A stretch of DNA of 64,000 nt from JACDAV01 sp964626755. GTDB taxonomy: Bacteria; Chloroflexota; Limnocylindria; Limnocylindrales; CSP1-4. Made by a program: the position numbers and the translations under genes. The notes under the pieces were generated by a model. The model searched no databases. It was given only the letters and a program-made list of their open reading frames with translations, and was not told the DNA's origin. Positions 34,922 to 45,000 of the stretch are shown piece by piece. Each line of letters begins with the position of its first letter. Positions within the stretch are counted from its first letter, which is position 1. The stretch covers positions 62,001-126,000 of the forward strand of contig CAZVGO010000050.1 in NCBI GenBank assembly GCA_964626755.1. Reading direction: 5' to 3'.

Positions 34922-35084
34922 GGCGGCGACCCGGGATCGCGGCGATGGTCCGCTCGGCCCTTGCGGGCTCCGGCGGCCGGTCCGGCCAGTCGTAGTAGTG
35001 AATCTTCCGGCCGTCCGGCTTGACCGTGGTCACGACGATCAACCCGGATCGCGGATCAGCCGACGGAGTGCCGCGGTCCGTCAC
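34914..35084 (-). CDS. Small 56-aa protein between SDR and galT
   Basis: GTG 35084 (or TTG 42 nt downstream) to TGA 34914. The core reads LIVVTTVKPDGRKIHYYDWP, then a charged Arg/Pro tail. It starts 7 nt after the SDR stop with GAGG close upstream and overlaps galT by 8 bp, so it sits as a proper operon member. Codon use is strongly G/C-ending like its neighbours. No domain was recognised; the segment looks like a small beta-hairpin protein. Confidence 0.6.
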   Translation of the reverse strand: MTDRGTPSADPRSGLIVVTTVKPDGRKIHYYDWPDRPPEPARAERTIAAIPGRRRV

Positions 35085-35091
35085 CCCGGCC

Positions 35092-35859
35092 TCAGAAGTA
35101 GTTGACGGTGATGCCGCCGTCGACGACGAGCGATGCCCCGTTCGTCCAGCGCGACTCGTCCGAGGCGAGGTAGAGCGCCATGTTGACGATCTCCTCCGGC
35201 TTCCCGAACCGGCCGGTGGGGTTGCGGGCCAGCCGGATCCGCTTCGCCTCCTCGTCCTTCACGAGCCAGTCCATGAGCAGCGGCGTTTCGACCGGGCCGG
35301 GGCAGATCGCGTTCGTCCGGATCCCCTGCGGGCCGAACTGGACCGCCAGGCTGCGGGTGAGCGACAGGAGCGCGCCCTTCGAGGCGGTATAGGCGTCCTG
35401 CGGGACCGAGCACCCGACGAGGGCGACGAAGCTCGCGATGTTGATGATCGAGCCGCCGCCGCCCTTGACCATCTGCGGGATCGCGTACTTGCAGCCGAGG
35501 AACACGCCCCGGACGTTGACGGCCATGACCGTGTCCCACGTGTCGACATCCGTATCGACAACCGAGTGATCGGCCTCCGGCATGATCCCGGCGTTGTTGT
35601 AGAGGATGTCGAGGCGGCCGTAGGCCTTCACGGCGTGGTCGACCATCGCCTTGGCGTCGGCCTCGCTGGAGACGTCGGCGCGGACGAACGTCGCCTCGCC
35701 ACCGGCTTCCTGGACGGCGCGGACCGTCTCGTTGCCGGCCGCCTCGCTGAACTCTGCGACGACGACCTTCGCCCCCTCCCGGGCGAACGTCTGGCTGGCG
35801 ACCCGACCCATCCCGCCGCCGGCGCCGGTGATGATCGCGACCTTGCCCTCGAGCCGCAC
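35092..35859 (-). CDS. Short-chain dehydrogenase/reductase
   Basis: 255 aa from GTG 35859, with GGGAGG upstream. NAD(P) motif TGAGGGMGRVAS, NNAG in ILYNNAGIMPE, catalytic YTASK, and C-terminal TNGASLVVDGGITVNYF. A classical SDR, fabG-like; substrate unknown. It follows a glutamine-synthetase-like gene by 44 nt and continues into the gal genes. Confidence 0.92.
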   Translation of the reverse strand: MRLEGKVAIITGAGGGMGRVASQTFAREGAKVVVAEFSEAAGNETVRAVQEAGGEATFVRADVSSEADAKAMVDHAVKAYGRLDILYNNAGIMPEADHSVVDTDVDTWDTVMAVNVRGVFLGCKYAIPQMVKGGGGSIINIASFVALVGCSVPQDAYTASKGALLSLTRSLAVQFGPQGIRTNAICPGPVETPLLMDWLVKDEEAKRIRLARNPTGRFGKPEEIVNMALYLASDESRWTNGASLVVDGGITVNYF

Positions 35860-35903
35860 CTGTTCCCTCCCTTTCCCAATCGAACCGCCCGTGAGCCGGC
35901 GCG

Positions 35904-37292
35904 TCAGCCGCGTTCCAGGTAGCGCTCGCGGTCCCAGTCATGGACCTGTGAGTCGTACGCCCGCTGCTCGACGACCGCCGCGTTCAGGTAGTGGTCGACG
36001 ACGTCCTGGCCCAGGATCTCGACGGCGGCCTCGCTCCTCTCGAGCTCGGCGATCGCCTCGTACAGCGCCCGCGGCATCCGCGGAACCCCGGTCGCGACAT
36101 AGCCGTTGCCCTTGAGCTCGGCCGGTGGCTCGATCTTGCGCTCGATCCCCCACAGGCCCGCGCCCATCATCGCGGCGTAGGTCAGGTACGCGTTCATGTC
36201 CCCGCCGGGGAACCGGTCCTCGATGTGGAGGCCCCCCTCGTGGCCCACGATCCGGAACCCGGTCGTCCGGTTGTCGCGGCCCCAAACGACGTTCACAGGT
36301 GCCCACGACAGCGATGCGTAGCGCTTGTACGAGTTGATGTTCGGGGCGATGAAGATCGCCAGCTCCCGTGACAGGGCCATCATCCCGCCGAGGAACCAGG
36401 CCATCGTGTCCGACATCCCATACGGCCGTTTCGAGGCCTTGTCATGCATGAGCGAGCGCTTGCCGGCCGAGTCCCAGACGCTCATGTGGAGGTGCCCGGA
36501 GGAGCCGGTCCAGCGGTGATCCGGCTTGGCCATGAACGTGATGCCCCAGCCATTGAGGTAGGCGATCTCCTTGGCGCCGTGCTTGAAGATCACGCTCCGG
36601 TCGGCCGACTCGAGGACGTCGTCGTAGGCGATGTTCACCTCGTGCTGGCCGGGGGCCGCCTCGCCCTTGCTGAACTCGACCGGGATCCGGGCCTCGGTCA
36701 TCTGGTTGCGGAGCAGCCGGTGGAGCGGTTCCGCCTTCGTCGCCTGGAGAAGGTGGTAGTCCTCGTTGTAGTAGCCGAACGTCTTCGGGACGGACCAGCC
36801 CTTCTCGGCGAGGTCGTCCCAGGAGTCCTTGAGGACGTAGAACTCGAACTCGGACCCGGCCTTCAGGCGGTAGCCCATCGATCGGGCACGCTCGACCTGC
36901 GCCTTGAGGATCGTGCGCGGCGAGATCGGGATCTCCGCGTGAGTCTCGCCGTCGATCGTGTCCGACAGGACGAGGGCCGTCCGATCCAGCCAGGGCAGGA
37001 CCCTGAGCGAATCCCAGACCGGCGAGGCGACCCAATCGCCGTACCCGGTCTCCCAGTTCATCAGCGCGAAGCCGGGCGGGGTGTTCATCTCCATGTCCGT
37101 GCCGAGGAGGTATGTGCAGAAGTGGGCACCGTGGTCGAGGACCCCGTCGAGGAACGCCTGGCCCTGGACGCGCTTGCCCATCAGGCGGCCCTGCATGTCC
37201 GTGAACGCGACGACGAGCGTGTCGACCCGCCCGTCCCGGATCATGCCCTTCAGCTCCTCGAGGCGCGGGTGCTTGCCGTCTTTCGTCGCCAT
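35904..37292 (-). CDS. Glutamine synthetase-like gamma-glutamyl ligase (GlnA3/GlnA4/PuuA type)
   Basis: 462 aa, ATG 37292 with AGAGGG upstream. Glutamine-synthetase fold: AGSEFEFYVL (metal Glu), PGQHEVNIAYDD, TFMAKPDHRWTGSSGHLHMS, and VVWGRDNRTTGFRIVG. The N-terminal domain has FTDMQGRLMGKRV. The adenylylation site tyrosine of housekeeping GlnA is not evident. Relatives glutamylate polyamines, ethanolamine or similar amines for catabolism. With an SDR downstream and an ALDH 6 kb away, amine breakdown is a reasonable but unproven role. Confidence 0.85.
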   Translation of the reverse strand: MATKDGKHPRLEELKGMIRDGRVDTLVVAFTDMQGRLMGKRVQGQAFLDGVLDHGAHFCTYLLGTDMEMNTPPGFALMNWETGYGDWVASPVWDSLRVLPWLDRTALVLSDTIDGETHAEIPISPRTILKAQVERARSMGYRLKAGSEFEFYVLKDSWDDLAEKGWSVPKTFGYYNEDYHLLQATKAEPLHRLLRNQMTEARIPVEFSKGEAAPGQHEVNIAYDDVLESADRSVIFKHGAKEIAYLNGWGITFMAKPDHRWTGSSGHLHMSVWDSAGKRSLMHDKASKRPYGMSDTMAWFLGGMMALSRELAIFIAPNINSYKRYASLSWAPVNVVWGRDNRTTGFRIVGHEGGLHIEDRFPGGDMNAYLTYAAMMGAGLWGIERKIEPPAELKGNGYVATGVPRMPRALYEAIAELERSEAAVEILGQDVVDHYLNAAVVEQRAYDSQVHDWDRERYLERG

Positions 37293-37324
37293 CGTCCCTC
37301 TTGCCTCTACTTCGCGGTCCAGGC

Positions 37325-38107
37325 TCAGTAGAGGATCGTCGTGCCGGTCGGGAACTCGAACTCGAATGCCGATGGGGGCAGCGGCGCGTCCGGGTCGTAG
37401 GCCACGACCTCCGCCTCTCGTGTCACCTCGCCCCCGATCATCTCAACAAGGCGGAGGATCACGCCGTCGGCGCGGTCCACCGCGATCTGGACGTGGAAGT
37501 CCGGCCGGTCGGCGGCCAGCTCCACCGTGCGCGGGTGGTCGGCCTCGACAACGATCGCCTCGCGCCCACGGACGATCTCCGTGCCGGCGATCCAGGTCCT
37601 GCCCGTCGCGAGCACGTTCTGGCAGTAGCCGGCCGGGTGAACGAACGTCTCCGGAAGCGTCTCCATCGGGAGTGACGTCAATGGCTCGTAGACCCGCGCG
37701 AAGCCGGGGAAGTCCGGGTCGTCGAGGCCGCGGACCGGCGGCCGGACCGGGCGCTGGGTGCCCAGTCGATGAGGCGCCGAGTACGTCCGGACGGTGACGC
37801 CATCGGAGATCCAGGTCTCGTAGTTGCCGGCCGTTCCGCGATCCGGCTCGGTCGTCGTCACGCGCGCGTCGCCCGGATGGCGGAGGAGCACGTCCATCCC
37901 GACGGGGTGCTCGCCGCGGGCAGTGAACGTGCGTTCCTCGATGCGCATGCGGAGCGTCGCGAAGCGGAGCTCCGCGTCGCGCATGAAGGTGAACAGCTCG
38001 GCGACGCTCGGCATCTCCGGCGGGAGGGCAACGATCTCGGGCGGGCGGCGGCCGTCCTCGGCGACGGGAACGAGGGCCGCGCGGTCCCACAGGCGGGTGG
38101 AGGTCAT
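37325..38107 (-). CDS. Uncharacterised protein, possibly LolA/RseB-like fold
   Basis: 260 aa, ATG 38107; TACAAT ends 8 nt upstream, so leaderless and first in the operon with the glutamine-synthetase-like gene. Segments FMRDAELRFATLRMRIEERTF and YETWISDGVTVRTYSAP, and later FHVQIAVDRADGVILRLVEM, recall the beta-sheet lipid-binding LolA/RseB fold. No signal peptide was seen, which argues against a periplasmic carrier. Function unknown. Confidence 0.6.
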   Translation of the reverse strand: MTSTRLWDRAALVPVAEDGRRPPEIVALPPEMPSVAELFTFMRDAELRFATLRMRIEERTFTARGEHPVGMDVLLRHPGDARVTTTEPDRGTAGNYETWISDGVTVRTYSAPHRLGTQRPVRPPVRGLDDPDFPGFARVYEPLTSLPMETLPETFVHPAGYCQNVLATGRTWIAGTEIVRGREAIVVEADHPRTVELAADRPDFHVQIAVDRADGVILRLVEMIGGEVTREAEVVAYDPDAPLPPSAFEFEFPTGTTILY

Positions 38108-38115
38108 CGCGGCGG

Positions 38116-38121
38116 ATTGTA
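38116..38121 (-). promoter_or_regulatory. Leaderless -10 for the LolA-like/GS/SDR/gal operon
   Basis: TACAAT on the minus strand, 8 nt before ATG 38107. It is the only clear promoter before the genes running to galK. Confidence 0.55.
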
Positions 38122-38135
38122 GCGGCAGGCTCGGC

Positions 38136-39551
38136 TCAGCCGGCGCCGGGTCCACCCTCGAGCCCCGGCTCGGTCATCCGGGCTGGGTCGAGGATTTCGT
38201 CGAGGCGATCCGGGGCGATGCCGCGCTCGACCGCCAGCTCGCGGATCGTTCGCCCGGTCCGCAGGGCGTCCTTCGCGAGCTTCGCGGCCTCGTCGTAGCC
38301 GATGAGCGGCGCGAGCGCCGTCGCGAGCATGAGCCCCTGCTCGACGAGCTCCGGGCCACGTTCAGTCGCCCGGAGGCCCTCGACCGTGCGCACCGCGAAG
38401 TTGCCGGCAGCGGCCCCCAGGAGCTCAGCCGACTCGACGAGGGCCACGGCCGCCACTGGCATCATGACGTTCAGCTCGAGCAGCGAGCCGGTCTGGGCGA
38501 AGCCGATCGTCGCGTCGTTCCCGATGACCCGGGCAACGACCATCGTCAGGCTCTCGATGATCACCGGGTTGACTTTGCCGGGCATGATGCTCGACCCGGG
38601 CTGCGTCTCCGGGATGGCCAGCTCGGCGATGCCGGCCCGTGGACCCATGCCCATGAGGCGGACGTCGTTGCCGATCTTCCACAGAGCAAGAGCGGTGGTC
38701 CGAAGTGCGCCGTGGGCGGCGACGACGGCGTCCAGCGAGGCCTGGGCGTGGAAGTGGTTGGCAGTCTCGCGGACCGGCAGGCCGGTCAGCTCCGCGAGCC
38801 GGGCACAGGCCGCGGCCGCGTAGTCCGGATGGGCGTTGAGTCCCGTCCCGACGGCGGTTCCGCCGAGGGGGACCGACAGGAGCTCATCGCGCGCGGTTCG
38901 GACCCGGCGAATGGCCTCCTCGACCTGCCCGGCGTAGCCGCGGAACTCCTGGCCGAGCCGGATCGGTGTCGCGTCCTGGAGGTGGGTGCGGCCGGTCTTC
39001 ACGGCCGGCCACAGCTCGGTGGCCTTCGCGTCGAGGGCGGCGCGGAGGAGCTCGAGCGCGGGCAGGAGCGCCTCCTCGATCGCCAGCGCCCCGGCGAGCT
39101 GCATCGCGGTGGGGATCGCGTCGTTCGACGACTGGCAGCGGTTGACGTCGTCGTTCGGGTGGACCTTCGCGTCCGTGCCGAGACGCGCAGCCGCGAGCCT
39201 GGCGATGACCTCGTTCGCGTTCGTGTTCGTCGAAGTGCCCGAGCCGGTCTGGTAGACGTCGATCGGGAACTGGTCGTCGTGGTCGCCGTCGGCGACTTCC
39301 TGAGCAGCCGCCGCGATGGCACCGGCAACCTTGGGGTCGAGCAGGCCGAGCTTCTGGTTGGTTTCGGCGGCTGCGCGCTTGATCAAGCCCATTGCCCGGA
39401 GGAAGCGGCGCGGAAAGCGCTGGCCGGAGATCGGGAAGTTCAGCACGGCGCGCTGCGTGGAGGCGCCGTACAGCGCGTCGGCCGGAACCTCCATCTCGCC
39501 CATCGAATCGCGCTCGGTTCGGGTCCCGCTGCGTGGATCGGTGGGCGTCAC
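38136..39551 (-). CDS. fumC: Class II fumarate hydratase
   Basis: 471 aa from GTG 39551. Motifs: TGSGTSTNTNANEVIA, HPNDDVNRCQSSND, GGTAVGTGLNAHP and the signature GSSIMPGKVNP. It interconverts fumarate and malate in the TCA cycle, an iron-independent enzyme. Monocistronic with its own leaderless promoter. Length is normal with a ~15-residue N-terminal extension. Confidence 0.96.
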   Translation of the reverse strand: MTPTDPRSGTRTERDSMGEMEVPADALYGASTQRAVLNFPISGQRFPRRFLRAMGLIKRAAAETNQKLGLLDPKVAGAIAAAAQEVADGDHDDQFPIDVYQTGSGTSTNTNANEVIARLAAARLGTDAKVHPNDDVNRCQSSNDAIPTAMQLAGALAIEEALLPALELLRAALDAKATELWPAVKTGRTHLQDATPIRLGQEFRGYAGQVEEAIRRVRTARDELLSVPLGGTAVGTGLNAHPDYAAAACARLAELTGLPVRETANHFHAQASLDAVVAAHGALRTTALALWKIGNDVRLMGMGPRAGIAELAIPETQPGSSIMPGKVNPVIIESLTMVVARVIGNDATIGFAQTGSLLELNVMMPVAAVALVESAELLGAAAGNFAVRTVEGLRATERGPELVEQGLMLATALAPLIGYDEAAKLAKDALRTGRTIRELAVERGIAPDRLDEILDPARMTEPGLEGGPGAG

Positions 39552-39558
39552 GCCTCCG

Positions 39559-39564
39559 ATTGTA
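39559..39564 (-). promoter_or_regulatory. Leaderless -10 of fumC
   Basis: TACAAT on the minus strand, 7 nt before GTG 39551. Confidence 0.55.
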
Positions 39565-39589
39565 GGCGCGGGCATGGGCAGAAGGGACC

Positions 39590-40237
39590 CTATTGCGACA
39601 CCGGCGTGGGGGGGTTCCCGCCGGGAATCGGAACGAGGATCGGGCCATCGGCCGGCACATTCACCCCATCCCTTGGCACCGACATGAGCCGCATTGCCAC
39701 AAGGTGGAGGATCCCGGGGCCGCGGCCGGGCTGGCTCGAGCTGATCGAGGTGATGTTGACGTTCCCGACCCATGGCTGGCCGATCGGGGCGCGGATCTCC
39801 GGCGCGCGGTAGAACAGCCAGTCCGGCGACTGTGCCGTACCGTCGTACGTTCGTATCTCGTCGATCCACCACTGGCTTGCGTCGCCCCCGAAGTAGATGT
39901 TCACCCGCATCTCGGCGCCGTGCTCGAGCCACGTCAGCTCCAGTGTCCTGTAGGTCGCGTTGCCTGGGTCGGAGCTCACCGTCATCTCGCCCGTCCCGAG
40001 AAAGCGCCGTCCTGCCGTGTCGATCCAGAAGCCCGCGGCCTGAAGCTCGACCACCTCGGTCTTCCAGTGGACCTGGTTGCCCTCGAGCTCGGGCACGCTG
40101 GGCCGTTGGTTGATGAGGGCCCACACAGCCGCGCCCGCCAGCGCCACGATCAGGAACACGACCGCTGCGATCATCACGACCTCGATGGACGGCCGTCCAA
40201 CCCCGAACCGCATGCGCTCCTCGTCGTCGTTGCTCAA
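39590..40237 (-). CDS. Single-TM extracytoplasmic protein of unknown function
   Basis: 215 aa from TTG 40237; TAGAGT ends 9 nt upstream. A short acidic cytosolic N-terminus, one helix (VVMIAAVVFLIVALAGAAVWAL), then an exported beta-rich domain with several Trp residues (ELTWLEHGAEMRVNIYFGG, SQWWIDEIRTYDG). Ends in a Pro-rich tail. No family recognised. Confidence 0.65.
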   Translation of the reverse strand: MSNDDEERMRFGVGRPSIEVVMIAAVVFLIVALAGAAVWALINQRPSVPELEGNQVHWKTEVVELQAAGFWIDTAGRRFLGTGEMTVSSDPGNATYRTLELTWLEHGAEMRVNIYFGGDASQWWIDEIRTYDGTAQSPDWLFYRAPEIRAPIGQPWVGNVNITSISSSQPGRGPGILHLVAMRLMSVPRDGVNVPADGPILVPIPGGNPPTPVSQ

Positions 40238-40246
40238 TGCGGACCG

Positions 40247-40252
40247 ACTCTA
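40247..40252 (-). promoter_or_regulatory. Putative -10 of the single-TM protein
   Basis: TAGAGT on the minus strand, 9 nt from the TTG start at 40237; it lies just before the end of the next minus-strand gene. Confidence 0.4.
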
Positions 40253-40256
40253 GCGG

Positions 40257-41492
40257 TCACGGTGCCCAGTCCACCAGGCCCGTCCAGATGACGAGGCGCT
40301 CCTCGAGCCCCTCGAATGTCCGGCCGATCACGATGATCCGGTTCAGTTGCTGCGGGTGCTGGATGACGCCCACGACGTCGATGTCCGGGATCTCGAGCGG
40401 CGCGCGCCACGAAGTCTCACCCGGTCCGCGCAGCCAGACGAGGCCGCTCCCGGCGAGGACCGAGCCGTGTCCGACAAGGACGTGGTAGCGGATCGGGGCT
40501 CCCGCTCGTGGCGGCGGCTCGACCGCCTGCCACGCAGCGCCTGTTTCGCCGGCGGCCCAGGCGGCGGGTTCGAGATGTTCCGATGCTGCGCTCGTGCCAA
40601 ATGCCTCGAATCCGCCGTGCGTGTGCCCGATCGAATTGACATTCGCACCGGCGAGGCCCCCCGGCGCCTCGATCGGCTGCCAGGCCGTACCGTCGGCGGT
40701 GAGCCACCAGGCACTCGGCACGGGCGGGCATATATCCCCGCACCCAGTTCCCCACGCCAGAACCGCGCCGGCGACCGGGAGCAAGCCCGTCGGGGACCCG
40801 CCAAGGTTGTGTTCGACCGACGGAGCGGCCTGCCACGTCGTGCCGTCGGCCGACCACCAGGCCCGGAAGCCGCTGAAGTGGGTGAATGCGCCGCTCCCGA
40901 CAGCTATGACACGGCTGTCCGTGGCCACCAACGCGGTGATCGTGGAATCGGACGCCGACTGGGGCGTGATCTGCGCCCATCCATTCCCCCCGAGGAGCCA
41001 GATCGAGGCCTCCGTCCTGTCGCCCTCGTTGCCGGTCCTGACGCTGCCCGCTGCCAATGTCCCGATCCGCGAGGCAACGGCGGCCGTCACCATTCCGGAT
41101 GACGACTCCGGGGGCAGGAATACGGGACCCGAGGACCGCCAGGCGAGCCCGTCGTCGGACACCCAGATAGCCGGCTGAGTACAGCCCTCGTTTCGCAGGG
41201 TCACGCAACCAAGGCCAAAGATCTGGCTCCCGATCCGTGCGACGGAGAAGAAGCGGGCACTGCGCAGCGCGTCCTGTGTCGGCAGCTCCCGCCACTGGGC
41301 GAGGCCGACCGGGGGCGGACTCGGCGTCGGACTGGCGGTCGGGGCGACCGAGCGTGGGGTCGCGGGGCGCGGCGAACTCGGGGTGGATGGCGGTGGCGTG
41401 CGGCTCGGGCCCGGGATCGCGCCGCACGCGGCCGGCCCGATGCCGATCGCCAGTGCCACGATCAGGCCCCCGGCGCGGCCGGTCGATCTCAT
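40257..41492 (-). CDS. Lipoprotein with repeated beta-propeller-like blades
   Basis: 411 aa, ATG 41492. Signal peptide with lipobox PAAC, then a Pro/Ser/Thr linker. The mature part repeats a pattern such as AIWVSDDGLAWRSSG, AWWSADGTTWQAAP and AWWLTADGTAWQP, spaced about 60-70 residues, as in sortilin/BNR-like propellers. An extracellular binding role is likely; the ligand is unknown. Confidence 0.7.
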   Translation of the reverse strand: MRSTGRAGGLIVALAIGIGPAACGAIPGPSRTPPPSTPSSPRPATPRSVAPTASPTPSPPPVGLAQWRELPTQDALRSARFFSVARIGSQIFGLGCVTLRNEGCTQPAIWVSDDGLAWRSSGPVFLPPESSSGMVTAAVASRIGTLAAGSVRTGNEGDRTEASIWLLGGNGWAQITPQSASDSTITALVATDSRVIAVGSGAFTHFSGFRAWWSADGTTWQAAPSVEHNLGGSPTGLLPVAGAVLAWGTGCGDICPPVPSAWWLTADGTAWQPIEAPGGLAGANVNSIGHTHGGFEAFGTSAASEHLEPAAWAAGETGAAWQAVEPPPRAGAPIRYHVLVGHGSVLAGSGLVWLRGPGETSWRAPLEIPDIDVVGVIQHPQQLNRIIVIGRTFEGLEERLVIWTGLVDWAP

Positions 41493-41552
41493 CAGTGCGC
41501 GTCGGACCTCCGCCCGGGAAGGTACCACCCCGGGCTTCCGCGACGTCTCCCG

Positions 41553-41558
41553 TAGACT
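41553..41558 (+). promoter_or_regulatory. Leaderless -10 of the flavin reductase gene
   Basis: TAGACT, 7 nt before ATG 41566. It lies in a 73-nt divergent gap shared with the lipoprotein gene. Confidence 0.52.
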
Positions 41559-41565
41559 GCCGCGG

Positions 41566-42093
41566 ATGAACGTGACGCCCGACACATTCCGGACGGTGAT
41601 GGGCCGCTTCGTGACCGGAGTTACCGTCGTTACGGCGCTCGAGGGCGACCGGCCGCAGGGCATCACCGTCAACGCGCTGAGCTCCGTCTCGCTCGAGCCG
41701 CCGCTCGTGATGGTCGCCCTCGACCGTCGCCGGTTCATCACGCCCACCGTTCGCGATGCGGGCCGCTTTGCGGTCAACATCCTCGCCGAGACCCAGCAGG
41801 CCCTGTCCGACTGCTTCGCGGGTGCGGACGTCACGCCTGGGCGCGACGCGTTCTGCGGCGCATCATGGCACGCCGGCGAGACAGGGCTGCCGTTGATCGA
41901 CGGCGCGATCGCGTCGCTCGAATGCACGGTCGTCGAGACGTTCAGTGCCGGCGACCACGACCTGTTCATCGGCCGGGTGGACGCGCTCAAGAGTGAGCAG
42001 GAGCATCCGGAGCCGCTCCTCTTCTACCGGCGGCGCTACCTGCGGGTCGAGCGCGCGACAAGCGCGACGGTCGAAGGCAAGCACGACGGCTAA
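41566..42093 (+). CDS. Flavin reductase-like FMN-binding protein
   Basis: 175 aa. Family blocks: FVTGVTVVTALEGDRPQGITVNALSSVSLEPPLVMVAL, AGRFAVNILAETQQALSDCFAG, and HDLFIGRVDALKSEQ. It reduces FMN/FAD with NAD(P)H, often serving a partner monooxygenase; the Paa genes at 55 kb have no PaaE, but no link is shown. The stop overlaps the convergent cyclase gene by 4 bp. Confidence 0.9.
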   Translation: MNVTPDTFRTVMGRFVTGVTVVTALEGDRPQGITVNALSSVSLEPPLVMVALDRRRFITPTVRDAGRFAVNILAETQQALSDCFAGADVTPGRDAFCGASWHAGETGLPLIDGAIASLECTVVETFSAGDHDLFIGRVDALKSEQEHPEPLLFYRRRYLRVERATSATVEGKHDG

Positions 42094-45000
42094 GGGAGAC
42101 TGCCACCTGCGCGAATGACGTCGCCGGGCGGTTCCGACTCGGCGGGAGGTGCCGCGACCGCGGCTGCCTCGGCGAACAGCGGTTCGAACAATGCGACGAA
42201 GCCGTGCCATTCGTTGCGGCGCGCCGTCCTCAGTGCTTCTTCTGCAGCAGCCCGCGCTCCCGGATCCTGGAGTCCCACCAGCGACGCGAAGTCGCCCGCG
42301 GCGAGCAGAACGACTTGCTCCAGCTCCATCTCGTGCGCCAGCTGGATTACCCGATCGAACAGCGCCGGGGCGCCCGGGCCTCCCTCCACCGCAGCGAGGA
42401 CCGCGTCAAGCCAGGTCCGCTCCATGTCGACTCGCTTGCCTCGCTCAGATGTCTTGCGGACGGCATCGAGTTCGGCCCGCGCTTCGTCGAGTCGCCCCGC
42501 CCGGGCGAGCATCCGTCCATGCCAGGCATGCGCGAGCGACTCGAAACGAACGCTCCGGGAGATCGCCTCTCCGAGGCTCTCGGCAGCGGCCGCGTAATCG
42601 CGCTGAACCTCCGCGGCAAACGCGCGACCGAAGAACCGGCTGCCCGCGTACTCGGCGTTCGACATCGTGGCGGCGATCCGGTCGATCTCACGTTCCATCG
42701 CCGGAATCTCGTCGAACCGACCTTCCAGCACGGCCAGGAGCTCCCGGGTAGCGAGCAGGAAGAACGCAATGACGTCCTCCACCTCCTCGATCGGGTGCTC
42801 CGCGAGGACCGCCTTGGCCTCTTCCGTGCGGCCTCGCTCCAGGAGCCCAAAGACAAGACTGGTCGTGAACCAGAGGAGATCGTCTCGCAACCCCAGCCGC
42901 CGGGCCAACTCGACCCCATCCTCGATGAGGGCGAACGAGGCGGCGGGATCGTCCGCCTCGATCATGACCGCGAGGTTGTTGCGCGCCCGCTGGCCGGCCC
43001 GGTGGAGTCCATATCGATCGGCGAGCCGGATTGCCCCGAACAGGATGGCCCAGCCCTCGCGCGGGCGTTCTGTCGCAATCGCCGAGCCCTTCGTGACGAG
43101 GGCGTCGACGATGACGGACACGGCGTCGAGGCGTTCCGCCTCGGCGATCGCGCCATCCGCGAGCCTGATTGCGAGCTCGTGCTCACCCCGGAGGTAGCGC
43201 GCCCGCGCGAGCTGGCCGTCGAGCATGACCGGAACCTGCCCGGCGCCTTCGACGCCGCGCACCTTCTCCGCCGCCGGCTCGACCCGGGCGAGCGCCTCAT
43301 CGAGTCGGCCCGTCTGGATCAGCTGGACCCCGAGACGCTCCACCGCTCGCGCCTCACCGATGACGTCACCCAGCCGGCGATGAATCTCGATCGCCCGATC
43401 GAAGAGCTCCATGCCCTCGTCGAGTCGGGCGGCATGGCATGCTGCGTCGCCGGCCCGCTCGAGCAGAATGGCGCGCTCGTGGTCGTCGGTGGCGACCTCG
43501 AGCCCGAGCTTGACGAAGTTGGCCTCCTGGTCGTACGAGTGCAAGGTCCCCGCCCGGTCGGCCGCCGCCCGCAAGGCGACGCGCGCCTGAGCCGCCATCG
43601 CATCTGCCTCCGGCCCCTCGCCGGACGAGCGCCAGGCGTCCAGGTAGTGGGAGGCGAGCGCGCTCGCCAGCTCCTCGTCGCCGAGTGACTCGAAATACCT
43701 GGCCGCGGCGAGATGACGCGCCCGGCGATCCCTCTTCGTCAGGGTCTGGTAGGCGACCTCCCGGATCACGCTTTGCATAAACTGGTAGTGCCCGCGCTCG
43801 GGTGATTGCGTGTCGGTCTCCAACCGCACGAACTCGCGGCTGGCGAGCCGGTCGAGTGCGCCGGCTAGCGCCTCCTCCGATTGACCGGAGATCGAGGCCA
43901 GCCCCGCCACCGAGAAGCTCGACCCGAGGACCGCCGCCTGCTGGAGGATCGCGCGGTCGGCGGTGGCGAGGCCGTCGAGGCGGGCGGCGACCAGGGCATG
44001 GAGGCTTGCCGGGATCGAGACCTTCTCGATCGCTCCCTTCGTTCTGTACGCGTCCTCTTCTCGCACGAGCACCCCGTCGGACACCAGCATGCGGACGGTC
44101 TCGACCGCGTAGAGCGGGACACCCTCGGCACGGGCAAGGATCACCTTGACGGTTCGCGCCGGGAGCCCGGGAGCGAGGCCCGCCAGGAGCGCTCGCATGT
44201 CGTCGTCGGGCAGCGGCTCGAGGTGAATGCTCGTGAAGTTCCGCTGCCCGGCCCCCCATGTCGGGAAGCGCTCGAGGAGCTCGGGGCGGGCCAGGGTCAC
44301 GATGAAGATCGGTTGGTGGCGCGACCACTCCAGCAGGTGGCCGATGAAGTCGATGAGCCCGCCATCGGACCACTGGAGGTCCTCGAAGACAAGCACGACC
44401 GGCCCCTTGGCCCCAATGCGCTCGAACAGAGCTCGCCATGCTCCGAACAGCTCACCGCGTTCGCTTGGGCTCTCGCCCTCGATCCCCAGGAGGGCGCGGA
44501 TCGCGGACTCGATGCGGCCGCGCTCGCGGTCGTCGCTGATGAATACGCCGAGCATCTCGCGGACCTTCCGCGCTGTGGTGTCGCCGTTCTCGTCCTCGGC
44601 GACACCGGCGCGGCGGCGGACCATCTCACCGAGCGCCCAGAACGTGATCGCCTCGCCATAGGCCGGCGACCGGCCCTGGTGCCAGTACACGTCGCCGGTG
44701 ATTCCGTCGATGTACTTCTCGAACTCCCAGGCGAGGCGGCTCTTGCCGATCCCTGCCTGACCAGTGATCGATACCACCCGGAGACGGCGCTCGCGGGCGG
44801 TGGCGTGGAACAAGTCTTTGAGCAGGGTGATCTCGCCCGTCCGCCCGACGAACGGTGCCTCGAGCTCGCCCGTTCGGCCTGAGCCGCTGCGGCCGGAGAC
44901 GACGCGATCCGCGCGCCACAGCTCGACCGGCTCGGCGAAGCCCTTCAGCTGCTCCTTGCCGGCCGACTCGTAGACGATCGAAGCCTCTGCGGCTCGGCGA

